Shown piece by piece: positions 11,701 through 23,389 of a stretch of DNA of 64,000 nucleotides. The stretch is taken from assembly GCA_013433145.1 (NCBI GenBank), contig CM024169.1:13028817-13092816 (forward strand). The letters run 5' to 3'. This DNA is from Ascaris suum. Its lineage: Eukaryota > Nematoda > Chromadorea > Rhabditida > Ascarididae. The translations under genes were made by a program, and so were the position numbers. Below the pieces are notes generated by a model, which saw nothing but the letters and a program-made list of their open reading frames with translations, ran no database searches and had not been told where the DNA came from. Numbering within the stretch: position 1 is the first letter of the stretch; the number at the start of each line of letters is the position of its first letter.

Positions 11701-14700
11701 ATGCTAATGATTTGCAATCGATCAGTGCAATGATTTGCAATCGATCAGTGCAATCAGTCGGTGAACGAATAAAAGGGCAATTAAATCTGCGCTGAAAGAA
11801 ATATATGAAGCATGTTTCATGCAAAGCCATTACAGGAACCTCTCTGTGACCGTCTCAATGATAAACGTTTGTAGTTGTGGGGGTGAGGGTTGTGCCGTCT
11901 TTGCTTAGGTGCTCGTCAAACATCCACTGTCGAGGATGTGCATTTTTTTTTTTGCGAAGAATGTTAAAATTCGCTTTTTCTTTATTCCCTTATTATTTCC
12001 TTTTCTATACGAATGAAATTTTCCAGGATCTATACGGTGCGAAATATCCAGACTGGATCGATAACCCTCTACTGGACGGTTACGATAGTGAGAGGCTGAA
12101 GAAGGAGATTTTAGCGTTCACTGAGAAACATCAAATTCGATGTACAGAATATGAGCCGTGTCGGAACATGATGAGCGGTGTATGGCTGCACAATATCATC
12201 ACCACACTCGAGAAAGCACAAAGACAAGAGAACACAGCCAAACTTATCGTATTCGTGTCGGTTCGTTATATGTTTATTTGTTGCAATAAGCTCAGGCGAA
12301 ACTGCGCCATCATAACACAGTCACCATTTTTTGAAAGCTTCAGCTACGAAATAAAATTACGAGTTGAGAGCGATGAAGTCAGAGTTGGCAAGAGGGAAAA
12401 TGGATGAAGAAAAGATGAGAGACGTAGAACATCCAACAGTTACTCAACATTACCTATAGCGTCATATTCATGAAGCAAGAGCAATGCAAGGAATGATAAA
12501 GGGACAGTTCCGTAGAGAAATAAAACTATAAAGGAAAAACTCAGAATCATTATGAAGAAAAAGTTCCCTCGAAGAGCATGCATCTAGCAAGCTGGAAGAT
12601 GATCGCCAGCATTGCTTTTTTTTTTACTTAACAAAAAAAAACTGCTGAGAGCTGTCTGTCGATATAGCCATCTCTCCGGGTCCTGAGATTGGTGCTACGA
12701 TTCGACCAAGATCGATCCACAAAGCGGTACCAAAGATCAATTCCGATCAAAGTTTCGAAAGTTTTCTCCCGGACCACATTACTTTACGACCCATCCAGTT
12801 TTTCTCATCCCAGTTTTTCACTTGTCCGCAATGTCACTTGCAAAAAAAGTTGCTTGAAGTTTGCCAAAATATCTAGATACTTTTTTATCTTTTGATTTGA
12901 GGATTATCGAAGACACTCTTGAATTCCCCTCTGCGATCAATCTAGTGCACGTTTAGCATTCATAATCGAGAAGAAAATTCGAGAGGAATTTCGATTACTT
13001 AACACAAATTGCCTCTCGTAAGTTTAATTCTCTTAAACAGGTATATTCGAGCGACATGCACGTATATCCGTTGTAAAACTTTTCATGCAGATATCAACAG
13101 ACGCTTATCTGATTTAGAAGAAATTACTTAAAAATTTATTCATTTTTATTTCTGATTCTTTGCCGCAATTATTGATATTAGTTTATCATATTTAGGTACC
13201 ATTGTCAAAAAAATCCATTAACTTTGGATTTGCGAGTAGTTGTGGAAATACTTCAAATTGTTTTTTATTCAGTAAACTAAAATTGAAGCTCCAGATAGAG
13301 TGGGAAAACCAGTCGCTCATAAATGACGAATCGAAGAGATTTTTTTAAAATGTTTTCAGCTGCCAGAGTGATAACTTTGGACGATTTGTGTGGCTGAGCT
13401 TTTCTTGGATAGGCTTTCTTTTCATGTGACGTTTAGGCCACGCTGGAATATTTTAAGAGTTGACGCCAATCTGCGAAATGTCAAATGCCTATTGGCATGA
13501 AAATTACAATAAGATGCAAGGAAGCTTGATGGCTACTAGGAAGTGGAAAATACTGGAACGTTTCGTTAAGTTCGCTACCGATGTTCATTTCTATCTTAGA
13601 AAAATATTAAGCATCATTAATATATTCATATATCGTTGAGTAAATTTATGCAATTTGTTCATTAAAATGTAAATATCTGCTTTTTTGCATATCGTCGAAA
13701 ATATTTTTGTATTTTTTAAATTAATTTTTGCATTCTGCTTGGAAATATATTTTATCTTAGAATCAAGACTGTTCCACCTTTATAAATATTTCCACTATTT
13801 ATAGCATATTTATGAATATCAGCAAAATACATTGATTGATACTATGGAAACTAGATATTCCCAACGATTGTCGCTCATATTTCAAAATTCAAAAGGATGG
13901 CAGCTGAACGAGACTAGAGAGTAAATACAAAAAAAAATATATCATTGGAAAAAATTTCCTAGGCTATTTAATAATTACTTGCTGGAATTTAGTGCATTTT
14001 CGTTGAGAACTTTTGAAGGAAAATTTTTCGAGTTTTTTTTTTTGCAAATTCCATTCTCATGTCTGACAACATCTGCCAACATGTCTGACAACATCTGCCA
14101 CAACATCTGTCTGACAACATCTGACAACATCTGCCAACATGTCTGACAACATCTGCCAACATGTCTGACAACTTTTTGATGAGATTTTATGTTAGTTATA
14201 ATTTCTCGTTAGTCTCAAAAATTTTTTGCACCATAATGAAAGTTTTTGCTTCCCATTATTTTAATATTAGGAAATATGTCTTCCGAAATGTAGGTCTCGA
14301 GTTTTTGCTCTATTTTCTATATATGAATTGTTATGATCTTTGTAATTCCCACACGTTATCTGCTGTAGCAAAGAAGTGAAATGCCTCAAAGATCATGCAT
14401 TCATGCAAAAAAAAAAAAAAAAAAAAACTCAATATTAAACGAAAGAGCGCAAATTGAACAGTTGATTTTCATAGGCGATATTTTTGAAGAAATTATATAG
14501 TTTACAAGTTTAGTAGGTTTGAAAATTTCGCAAGAAATCTACGGCTTATCTATTTGTTATATGTGAAAAGTTTACAATAAAGGTTTATATATTGTTTGCA
14601 ATTATTGAAGAAATCGTTCTCATTTTCAGCATACAGAGATCATCCTATCGGTGATTAAATTGATGCATTTTTCGAGGAACGATCTACCAACGTCGGCGGG

Positions 14701-16532
14701 TTTTTTAGTCGAATATCGTAATAAACCAATCAGTTCGGTTCGCCTTCTCTCTCATGAACCGGTTGCTATTGACGATCATCTTATCTATCAGGTTGACTCG
14801 TTGAATAAAGTTTTCTCGATCATTTGTAGTTATTATTTCATATAAATATCTTTGCTTTTCCATTGTGCGTAAAATATTTTCCATTGTAAGTTTCCATTGT
14901 AAGTTAGAGTAATAAAATTAATTGATGATGAAAATTAATTATCACTTATTTATTACCTGAGCATCTATCATATATCATTCTCCTCATATGACATCGTTCA
15001 TCGAAAAAAAAAAGCATCCTCGTTTGATAATCTAATAAACCATCAATTTTTCCAGAAAGTTTCCGTTGCGCTGAGGAATTCCAATATAATTTTCAATATA
15101 TATTTGCATATATTTGCTCCTTTATAAATTATTGCAATAGTGAAAGAAAAATGCGTATCTCACAATGAGATAATTTATAATATTCTTTCATGCATCGGGA
15201 AATTTCAAAGAGTAGAGTAGTTCTAAAAAGCTGACAACATTTATTAGCAAATTTTCCAACGCAGTAATAAGATGAAGTAAATATAAGTAAGTATTTATTA
15301 AGGCTAACGATTATCAAAATATGATTTGTTGAAATTTATGTAGAAGATCTCTATTTCCCAATCGTTATTGAAATATATGTAATATCAAAGATTTTTATTC
15401 AAACATAGGCCTTAAACCTGAATTCTAAAGATCGTTGCTTTAAAAGCCCATTAGAGCTTATATTTATGTATGTTCATTTGTCAAACTTTTTGATACGTTC
15501 AATTCGGCAACCTTTTAAACCTTCGATTATACTTCTTTTTTTTTCAGTTTATTACATCAGAGTGTAGAATTCAATTGTTTTTTGCCCTGCTAACTTATCA
15601 AACTCGAAACATGTGAGATATAATCTTATCAAAAAAAAAATTTTTTTTTAATGAGCCATAAAAAGTGATCTATAAAATTTTAGAAGTAGATTGCAAAAGT
15701 GCGCATATTATCATCTTCGGCGATAGAGTTTTTTTTTTCAGTTGCTGTGAAATTCTATCGTCAACTTTCCGATCAATTAAAACACAATTGAAAAATTAGA
15801 GTAAACGATACGCCAATTTCATAAATAGTTAGAAAATATTAAACTATGGAATATTCCTCTCATATTTTCATCGATCTGATTGTATTCTTTTTTTTTAAAA
15901 TCAAATTCTGTGATTTTCGAGTTAAAGCGACGACGCAGAGAGATAAATAGAATGATAAACAGAGATCGACAAATATATTGGCACTGATATGAAAATATCA
16001 CAGCGTGTTTCAACTTATATGCGAATGAGCTGTCATAATAATGAGATTACTATCTAAACGAGCTTACCTTTCTTATCACATTTCCTTATCATAGAGTGTT
16101 CAACTGTACGATAGTGTCTCGATCACTCAGATCGATAAACTTGAACAAGATGTGTTATTTTCGATACGTTTTTGCCAACTATATAGCATCTATTAATGAA
16201 TGATAGGGAAAATGTTGCACGAAATAGAGAGAACTAGCAACGAAACTTACCATCACACCAACAAATATGATTTTCTTCAGGCAGACTATGAAAAACCATT
16301 GGCTGAGATTGCTGATTCGAAATATTGGATTCCACTCGACAAATTCATTGCATTAGTACGCAAGAATGCAATCTCGAATTGGGAACAAGCTTGTGATCGG
16401 CAATCAGCTATGTGTATTACTCAAAGAATTTCTTCGAATGCGCATATCATGAGCTCATCATTTATTTGCTTCTCATTAACTGCTTTTATCACTCTTATCT
16501 GTTTTCAAAAAGTAAACGAGATAGGAACATGA
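8776..16532 (+). CDS. Histidine acid phosphatase, membrane-anchored
   Basis: Seven exons with matching phases: 8776-8988, 9886-10020, 10519-10657, 11388-11536, 12027-12260, 14630-14791, 16281-16532; 427 residues, a normal length. A branch 2 histidine phosphatase would hydrolyse phosphomonoesters in the secretory/lysosomal lumen or at the cell surface. Residues 1-17 are a signal peptide. The catalytic motif is LMGTRHGNRLPSRF (consensus RHGxRxP). Exon 2 carries FGKRQSFGVGKELREF and the substrate-site arginine in SSANRCQMT. Exon 3 has LLAGFYRPD and the WNPALDWTPVP segment typical of the family; exon 5 has DLYGAKYPDW. Exon 6 begins HTEII where most members have the catalytic His-Asp pair. Exon 7 holds the usual terminal region (IPLDKFIALVRKNAISNWEQ), then a hydrophobic stretch (SSFICFSLTAFITLICF), making it a likely type I membrane protein. 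Introns are 490-2369 bp; AATAAA lies at 16738-16743. C. elegans pho genes are relatives, but I do not assign an ortholog. Confidence 0.93.
9087..9720 (-). other. GC-richer block with overlapping antisense open frames in phosphatase intron 1
   Basis: The first intron (8989-9885) contains a block that is visibly less AT-rich than its surroundings, with a 146-codon open frame on the minus strand (9527-9087) and overlapping frames in the other phases. The predicted peptide has no motif I recognise, and no splice structure is evident. It may be an inserted element or a nested gene fragment. Confidence 0.25.
11706..11751. repeat. Tandem duplication, 23-bp unit x2
   Basis: AATGATTTGCAATCGATCAG plus TGC occurs twice in direct succession in phosphatase intron 4, with a partial third start. 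Confidence 0.9.
14056..14172. repeat. Minisatellite in phosphatase intron 5, about 22-bp period
   Basis: Repeated units of the form TCTGACAACATCTGCCAACA with a two-base spacer. Some copies are shortened or lack the CCAACATG part. About five and a half units. Confidence 0.9.
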
Positions 16533-16539
16533 GAGAGTG

Positions 16540-17376
16540 ATTCAATTCGAGGTGAGAGCTAGCAAGTATCTAATCTATATGGATATCATTAGTGATGAAA
16601 AAAAATCTAGCATTCTCTTCTTTTATAGAGAAATATTATGTACAATAACAATTATTTCACAGTTTGATACTTCGATGGCGTTGTTGTATTATTGAAAATT
16701 ATAAAAAGTTTTTTGCATATATTCCAATATGATCGAAAATAAATCTTTCAAATACGTGGAATTCGAATTGACATTTTCTACATCAAAAAACACGTATAGT
16801 ATCCACAACTGTCGATTGTTTACGTCATAAAAAAATAAGATATTCATTTATTAAAGAGTTGAAGTAGATTTCACTTATTTCGTTGATATGGCGACGCACA
16901 TGGAGCACTGCATTATTTCCTATTGTTTTCTTCTAATGTGCAAATATAACACCTGTGATGTTTATAAAATCTATAAGAGCCTACCAAAGCATAAAATACA
17001 TAAGAAGGTCAAAGGTCACATGTGAATAATGGATAGATATTATCATGTGGTTTAGACCATAAAATTTGTTCGAATCTTTGCGCGCAAATCAACAGGTATT
17101 AAGAAGTTTTCCACTTGCTCAATACGACCTCAACAGAAGACGCTATCATATTTAATGCACTGAACGAGCGTTTTAGTTAAGATCCTTTCTTGGATATATC
17201 AGATTTTCGCGCTTATAATCAACCGTTTTTATCCAATATTTTGCAGTTGTGTTCTTAGAATATTCAGCTATTGCAGCCTCGCATTGACAACATATATTCT
17301 CCTCCTTTCTTTAACCGGAAAATTTCATTTGCGCCTAGTTGTGCTCTCTTTCTAGCGAAATTTAGCAAAATTTCGT
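16540..17376. other. Intergenic, 3' flank of the phosphatase gene
   Basis: Contains the phosphatase polyadenylation signal AATAAA at 16738-16743. No other feature could be supported. Confidence 0.5.
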
Positions 17377-17440
17377 TGCAGGATTTTGATCCCATCATAG
17401 TTCTATTTATGGGAACAAGATGTTGGATATGAAATACTAG
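17377..17440 (+). pseudogene. Possible decayed first-exon fragment of a second acid phosphatase
   Basis: After CGTTGCAG at 17371-17378 the frame reads DFDPIIVLFMGTRCWI and then stops. This resembles the VLMGTRHGNR segment of the intact phosphatase next door, with the catalytic His-Gly lost to a small frame-disrupting change. The match is short (about ten residues). Adjacent duplicates of this family are plausible, but I could not find the remaining exons, so this is tentative. Confidence 0.25.
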
Positions 17441-17903
17441 TGGGTTTGGTGTTTATCGCTATATCAGAAATTCGGCGTTACTTCGATCTTTAGGATGCCG
17501 ATATCAAATGCGTTTCAGATGTCTCAGATTTGATAGGTCGAGTGATTTTGCCACCGGTTCATGTTTCGATCGCATTGAATCACTCATTCCCATATCATAA
17601 ATGCTCTCTATAATGCTGGCATAAAAGTCACCAAGCCGTATATGTTCTCACAGTGGCTCTTTCTCTCTCTGTTCAATTTCAGATGAGAATATCAAATATC
17701 ATGAAGCATCAACTAATTATTTTAAACGTAACGTACTCGCGTACTCGTAAGAAGGCCCTCATACCACATTTCATTGTGAAGCACGCTAGTTTCGAGTTCA
17801 CGACCCCTCCCCCTCGCTCCCCTCATTTCATTGTGTATCGCCTCTTCCGTATTGCCACAGATAAGTTTTCGGTGATGTGACATACAATGTAAAAGCGATG
17901 AGA

Positions 17904-17909
17904 TTTATT
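17904..17909 (-). other. Polyadenylation signal of the transthyretin-like gene
   Basis: AATAAA on the minus strand, about 95 bases past the TAG at 18004. This is a reasonable distance, and no better candidate lies closer. Confidence 0.45.
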
Positions 17910-18003
17910 CGTTTAAAACAGGTGAATGATAAATTAACACAATTATATTTAACAATAACGCTCATTAGTGTACATCAGATCATAGTGAAGATCATATAAC
18001 TCC

Positions 18004-19271
18004 CTAAAAGGGACTGCAAGCCAAATGAGATCGACTTTCAAAAAGATCCAATGAATCGGCCAACTCAAGGAAAGTCGCATCCAATTTTGCATTTCCTTCC
18101 GATTGTGGTAAATTGAAGAAACTCACTTTGTAGCATTCCTGAAATCAGTCTACTTCAATGCTTGATGACTACTGAACTGCTCTTTGATAGTTCTAAAGAG
18201 ATCTATACCTTGATATGAAGATACTGTCTAAACAATTACACATATTGGTTGAGGCTTCGAATCATCGCTTTGTCACTGAAGACCATTTGCATTAGGATTC
18301 ATTTGTCATTCATCTCGACAAATATAGTAAACAGGTTGCCCAATCTGCGAGACCTTCTTACGTTTAAATGCTTTAAAAAAATAAATGAAAACAGTATCGC
18401 TAAGTGGGGATGTTTAAGCCGTTTTATTATATTTGCATATAAACAAAAACGTGAGTGAACATACCTCAACGGGGTTTTCATAGCAATGATGCAATACTTT
18501 CAACACAACCGGTACACCTTCAGCTTCGACACCTTTAATATAGAAGATTCCTTTCCTGTTGTTCACCTCTTCAAATCCTCCGATTTTCTCGACGGGAGCT
18601 GAAAGACATGATCGATAATTAAACGGATAACGTTGCTTTTGTTCAAATTTTGCATTTTTTTTTCGTCGTTTTCGAAATGATAAACGAGAATTCCATGGAA
18701 ATTTCATGGAGATAATGAAAGAACATTGCCTCCTGTTTCTGATAATTTTCGCCTTAGGAAAATAAAAAATTTATTGCAAGGTATTCGTCGCTCTGTTTTC
18801 GCCGGATAAGCAATTTTCAGCGTTATTTTCCACTCAGTAATGACATATCCATTAAAACATTCTCTAACATCGTTCCGTTTCATTGAAAACTTTACCTTCA
18901 TGCCAACGAAATCATATTTGACCTGGCGCAATCAGTTCAAACAGCGGAACTATCATTTGAGAAAAGAAACAGAAACATATACTAAGAAATGCCCTCACCA
19001 TCCTGAGGTGTCTAATTCATGCCGGCGCCATAACTATGGTCAATAATATGGATACAGTATGAAAAAAAATGCAAAAATGCAAAATAAAATGCTTACTATC
19101 GCTTTCTGCATTCCATAGTTGTACAATTTTCGGCCAGCCAGCAAGTCCAGCTTTGCCATGTGGTTTTCCGTTGCATAACAGCCTACCACGAATTTCGATT
19201 GTTTTCACTTCGGCAGAAACGATACTCGTACTTACAACTGCGATAAGTGCAGCAGCTAGACGAAATAGCAT
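18004..19271 (-). CDS. Transthyretin-like (TTL) secreted protein
   Basis: Three exons on the minus strand with matching phases: 19271-19097, 18598-18465, 18138-18004; 147 residues, the usual size for the family. Residues 1-20 form a signal peptide (MLFRLAAALIAVVSTSIVSA). The mature protein starts with EVKTIEIRGRLLCNGKPHGK, the hallmark first strand of the nematode transthyretin-like family, followed by KIVQLWNAESD. Exon 2 gives IGGFEEVNNRKGIFYIKGVE and VVLKVLHHC, matching the conserved G-x-F and I-x-H-x-C pattern. A second C-terminal cysteine pattern follows in exon 3 (ECYKV, LACSPF). Members are secreted; in C. elegans one (TTR-52) bridges apoptotic cells and phagocytes, but most have no known function, and I infer none here. 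An acceptor-like TTTTTTTCAG lies 10 bases before the ATG. Confidence 0.9.
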
Positions 19272-19290
19272 TCTATCTACTCTGAAAAAA
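19272..19290 (-). other. Probable spliced-leader acceptor of the transthyretin-like gene
   Basis: On the minus strand a T-run followed by CAG ends at 19282, leaving a 10-base leader before the ATG at 19271. It has the same geometry as the other gene starts in the window. Confidence 0.5.
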
Positions 19291-19299
19291 AAAGAACTA

Positions 19300-22200
19300 T
19301 TTGAACGTCAATCTATCGGACGAATAGACATTACATCGCGCTTCATAGTATTGAGAACTGATATGAATAGACCAGGAAGTGGATCAAATAAGGGCCAGTA
19401 CACAGGTATACAAAAGCAGGAAATAGCGATACCTCAGAATAAAGGTAAAACGATGGGAAAAATGCAAATCCTATGCTTAATTTTTAGAACATATGCAATG
19501 GAATAAAGAGATAATAATGAAAATTTCGTGCTTAATTTCTTGCAAAGTTTTCCGTATGAAAGTCTCCACCATATAAGTCCTAAATATGGTATACTTTATC
19601 ATCATAGGAAATAAAATCAGTGGATTGCAAAATTAAAGCAGATCAGCCAATAAATGAATCATGGAGACCGTACAAGACAAGGGGTCGTTAAAATTGCAGC
19701 TGCTTATTCTATATAATGAACTAGAAAGTACGAAGCAAAATGAAACCGTTTTATCTCATTTTTCACAACACAATATAGAACATAGTAAAAAAGCATTTTT
19801 TGAAGCAATATATTTTGTAATGCAATTGCTACGCTTCCAAATGATATGCTCATGAGTAACAACTATAAGTAAACTTTTTCTTCTTATTTTAGCTTATCTT
19901 ATCTTCTCTCAAACTTTCGACTTGTTTGGATTTTCTGGACTTTAGCGACGCATCTTAACTGATGAATTGAATAAATTTGAACATTAGAAGAGATGAGCAA
20001 AATAAACTTGAAAAACTAACCGACATAACTAAGACAGAAAAGAAATGAAAATGATATTGTCTAGAATATTTTTCCTCCACAACATATAAAGTACTCTCAT
20101 ATAAAATGCAAATATAAAAAATGTTCAGTGTGACCAGTAAAGTATACTTGCCCTAGCGGGAAAATGATAATCAAAGGGAAATATGTCGAACAAGTCTCAA
20201 AAGCGAAATCTAGAACGCATTATGATGGCAGCTTATGATTGAAATGCACGTCACATACGCACTAATAAACTCTTATCAGCTCTCTAATACCTTTAAAGAT
20301 TGCAGTAAGATTACGTGCCGTGAAGGAATAAGCACAAAGCATTATGCATTTTCAATCAGTCGGCAGTCTTTTAAAAAAACTAGCATTTCGACGCAATGGA
20401 CTAAGGCTCTAAGAGTTCATCCGTCGATCCACGAGCCGGAAATCAACTGTCAACTCGATAATCTCAAGTCAACTTGGTTGAACTCAACAGGCATTACCTC
20501 CATACAAAGGTGATTTGTTGAAGACTATCTAAGGTAGTATTTTAATATCAATAAAAGAAAATGCCATAAAATATGAGCCATAGTGATGTGAATCAAAATA
20601 TTTTTATACATCATTTTCTTCAAGGTTTATTTTAATAAAATATATGTCGAAATGCAATATCTTTATTCAGCGAAAAAGATAAAAAGAAGAAAAAAACAAA
20701 AAAATTCCCTCCATATGTCACAATATGAAATTCCCTCACCGAATTAGCCAACAAAAAAAATTTACTATACGTTTATTGCATATTTCATGTAGCAGTAGCC
20801 GTTCTTTTTCCGTACATCGGTCAATTACCGTAGGATATTTCACAGTTGTTGCGGCAAACGTCGAAAATGAAACGAGGCTATCATCTACTGTAGAAGCAAG
20901 TTTCTATACGAAAAATTGATCGTCTAATAGAGATGAAAAAGTTTTGCAAAGAATCGCTCAACGAAAATAGTTATTGCACTTTCTTCGTATTGTGTACAAC
21001 TAAATTGCAATATACACAGAAAAAAAAATTACAAAACACACACATATAAGTACACAAAGTTGTAGTGCTCAAGGCGAACGGTAGGTGCAATTTAGTTTTC
21101 TTTGTAGTTTTAATAAGCTTGAACTCCGAGAATGAATAACTCATCCATGTTAACGAACTATTGCAGATTTCATTTTTTGTTCTTTGCATTTTTTGCATTT
21201 TGCTGTTGCATTTTTGAAGACTTTGAAGCAATCCAACAAGGATTACTTCAGCTTGCCTGATGATAAGGAAGAACACTTACATGCAACTCATAATTTAGGT
21301 TTTCATGGAATTCATAAGGAATGCTCAACGATATGAAAAGCGAAGTACACTTTCAGAAAGGGGTGATGAAATTTACATTTATCCTCCTGAATACAATTCC
21401 AGAAGAACTCCAAAAAAATACAATAGCGACAGTGGAAGTAAACTGTATTTTTAAAGAAAACTGCTTTTAAAAAATGCTAAGAAATGAGTGCAGTGAAAAA
21501 ATGTCATTTTGATTCAATACGCTCGAATTCAGTAAGGATTTAAGTAACGAAATTAAGGCTGATGCACTCTCATATGAAATAAGCGTTGAAAGATGTGCGA
21601 AAAAAAAAGATGGAGTAAAAAAATGCTTCAAAAAATCATATAAGTTCAACTTTTAAAAAAATCCGAATCCCATCTTATTGAGGTGTATTAGACGATTATG
21701 AGAAGGAATAGCCCATACTCCAGAATTCAATCAAAGTAAATGCGCCCGCATTTTGTAATACTACACATAGATATGTCAGTTGAAATTTAACTGTCGCTAT
21801 ATGTTTCAGCATACTGCGGAGGATAGAAGGCCGCCCGCCCTCTAACAATCCAGAAAAGTCATGCGAGTTTTATAATTAATGGCAATGTGATTCATACATT
21901 AATTCGAAGAAATATACGCTCCGGAGCGCAAATCATTTCACTAAAAATTCCATTTTCCCTTATTTCATTAAGTTTCTTAAATGAATAACATTGTTATACT
22001 TCCCACTCTCATTATTGCCACACCATCCGCATAGAAATAGTGCTTTCTTGTGGAAGCACTAATTTTCGATGATGTCATTGCCATGCCAATTCCGACGATG
22101 TTGTTTACCACGTCGATCACTCGCACTTTAATGATTTATTATCACTTTAGACAAATGAAATTAAAAGTTCAATATTTATAAAAGAGAAAACATACGCGTT

Positions 22201-22800
22201 ATGTGAACGTGCAAATATAGTACTATTAGTTGCGCAATTTAATCGCCATCAAAGGACCGCTCAATGATTTAAAAAAAAAAAAAAAATTGATAGGGATGTC
22301 ATATTTGTGAGAAATGGCGTTTTTTGTATTATTCTCAGTTAAGGTGCTCAGTAATTAATTTACCTGTTGAAATGCTTTAGATACTTATCAATTTTTCCCG
22401 AATATTTCACGTTTCTCATAGCCTTCTAAAATGTTGCGAACCTCTTTTTTTGTAGAAATGACATACGCATTTAAATCATGTTATTGCGCATTTTGCGCAT
22501 TTATTCGCTGTAATTTATGACTCTAAATGTCAGTCTGTAACACCAGCTTGCATATGAACTATTACAGTCGGTTCGAATGCACTCTGCTAAGCAAAGCTTC
22601 TTCTATATGTTGCCGATTTGAGAGAAAAATTCATCACTGAGCAGGATTTTTTTTTTTTTTGCTTATTCTTACTTGATTGTTGAAGTGCAGTTTAAGGAAT
22701 GTTTACTGAAATATAATTTATAATTGCCCACTTTAAGAGAACTAACCGAAATGAAAGTTTATTACAGTTATCGTGAAGAATTCATTTCAAATAGCGTGAT
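19300..22800. other. Intergenic, no supported gene
   Basis: Open frames at 19661-19855 and 20235-20513 (plus) have no motif I recognise and no clear splice or leader context. At this AT content frames of 60-90 codons are expected by chance. Confidence 0.4.
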
Positions 22801-22815
22801 TCCCACTCTCTCCAG

Positions 22816-23380
22816 AATCAGAAGCGCGAAAATCAGCACGTGATAACGGGAATAAATACATGGTTCGAAGTATTATGGCTGAGAACAACTTTTTCTATAT
22901 AAGGTAAATTTGACAAAATTGACGGCTACAAGTATTCAGAGGAATTGCTGCTAAACGTTTATCAGAGCAATTTATTTCATTTATATGCGATGACGTTCAT
23001 CTATATTTCATTTACACATGTCGCTATCTATTGGAGTAGCAAACTGAACTGATGACAAGCGCCTCAATGAACACCTAGCTGTATGGTACTATTTGAATAA
23101 ATATGGATTCGAAATATACGAGCTGATCGAAAATCCTCGTTATTCACTAGCATTGCTACTCTTCAAGGAAGAGTATTCCAGTATACTTGATAGTAACAGT
23201 AATTACGTAAGAATCCTGTACTCTCGTTATTTACTCTACTCTTACATTGGAAATCAATGTAGTTTTCCTTTCGATCTGAAACATACAACGCTATATGAAA
23301 TTCATTAGCCGCAGATTATTCCAGACTTTAAACAGTCTAGAAACAAAATTATATGGGCGCTTATGTACGTTCCTTATTAG
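22816..23380 (+). CDS. Possible multi-exon gene, unrecognised (uncertain)
   Basis: Candidate exons 22816-22903 (CTCTCCAG acceptor, AAG|GTAAAT donor), one starting at 22940 after TATTCAG with an open frame reading RGIAAKRLSEQF, 23060-23206 (ending SILDSNSNY at donor GTAAGA) and 23315-23380 (IIPDFKQSRNKI to a TAG). Phases agree for the first pair and for the last pair; the end of the second exon is unclear. No start codon or family was recognised. The splice sites are good, but individual open lengths are within chance. Confidence 0.2.
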
Positions 23381-23389
23381 TCCGGACCA

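Noticed and set aside
19069..19506. Plus-strand 145-codon frame
   Set aside because: Antisense to the first transthyretin-like exon; no independent support.
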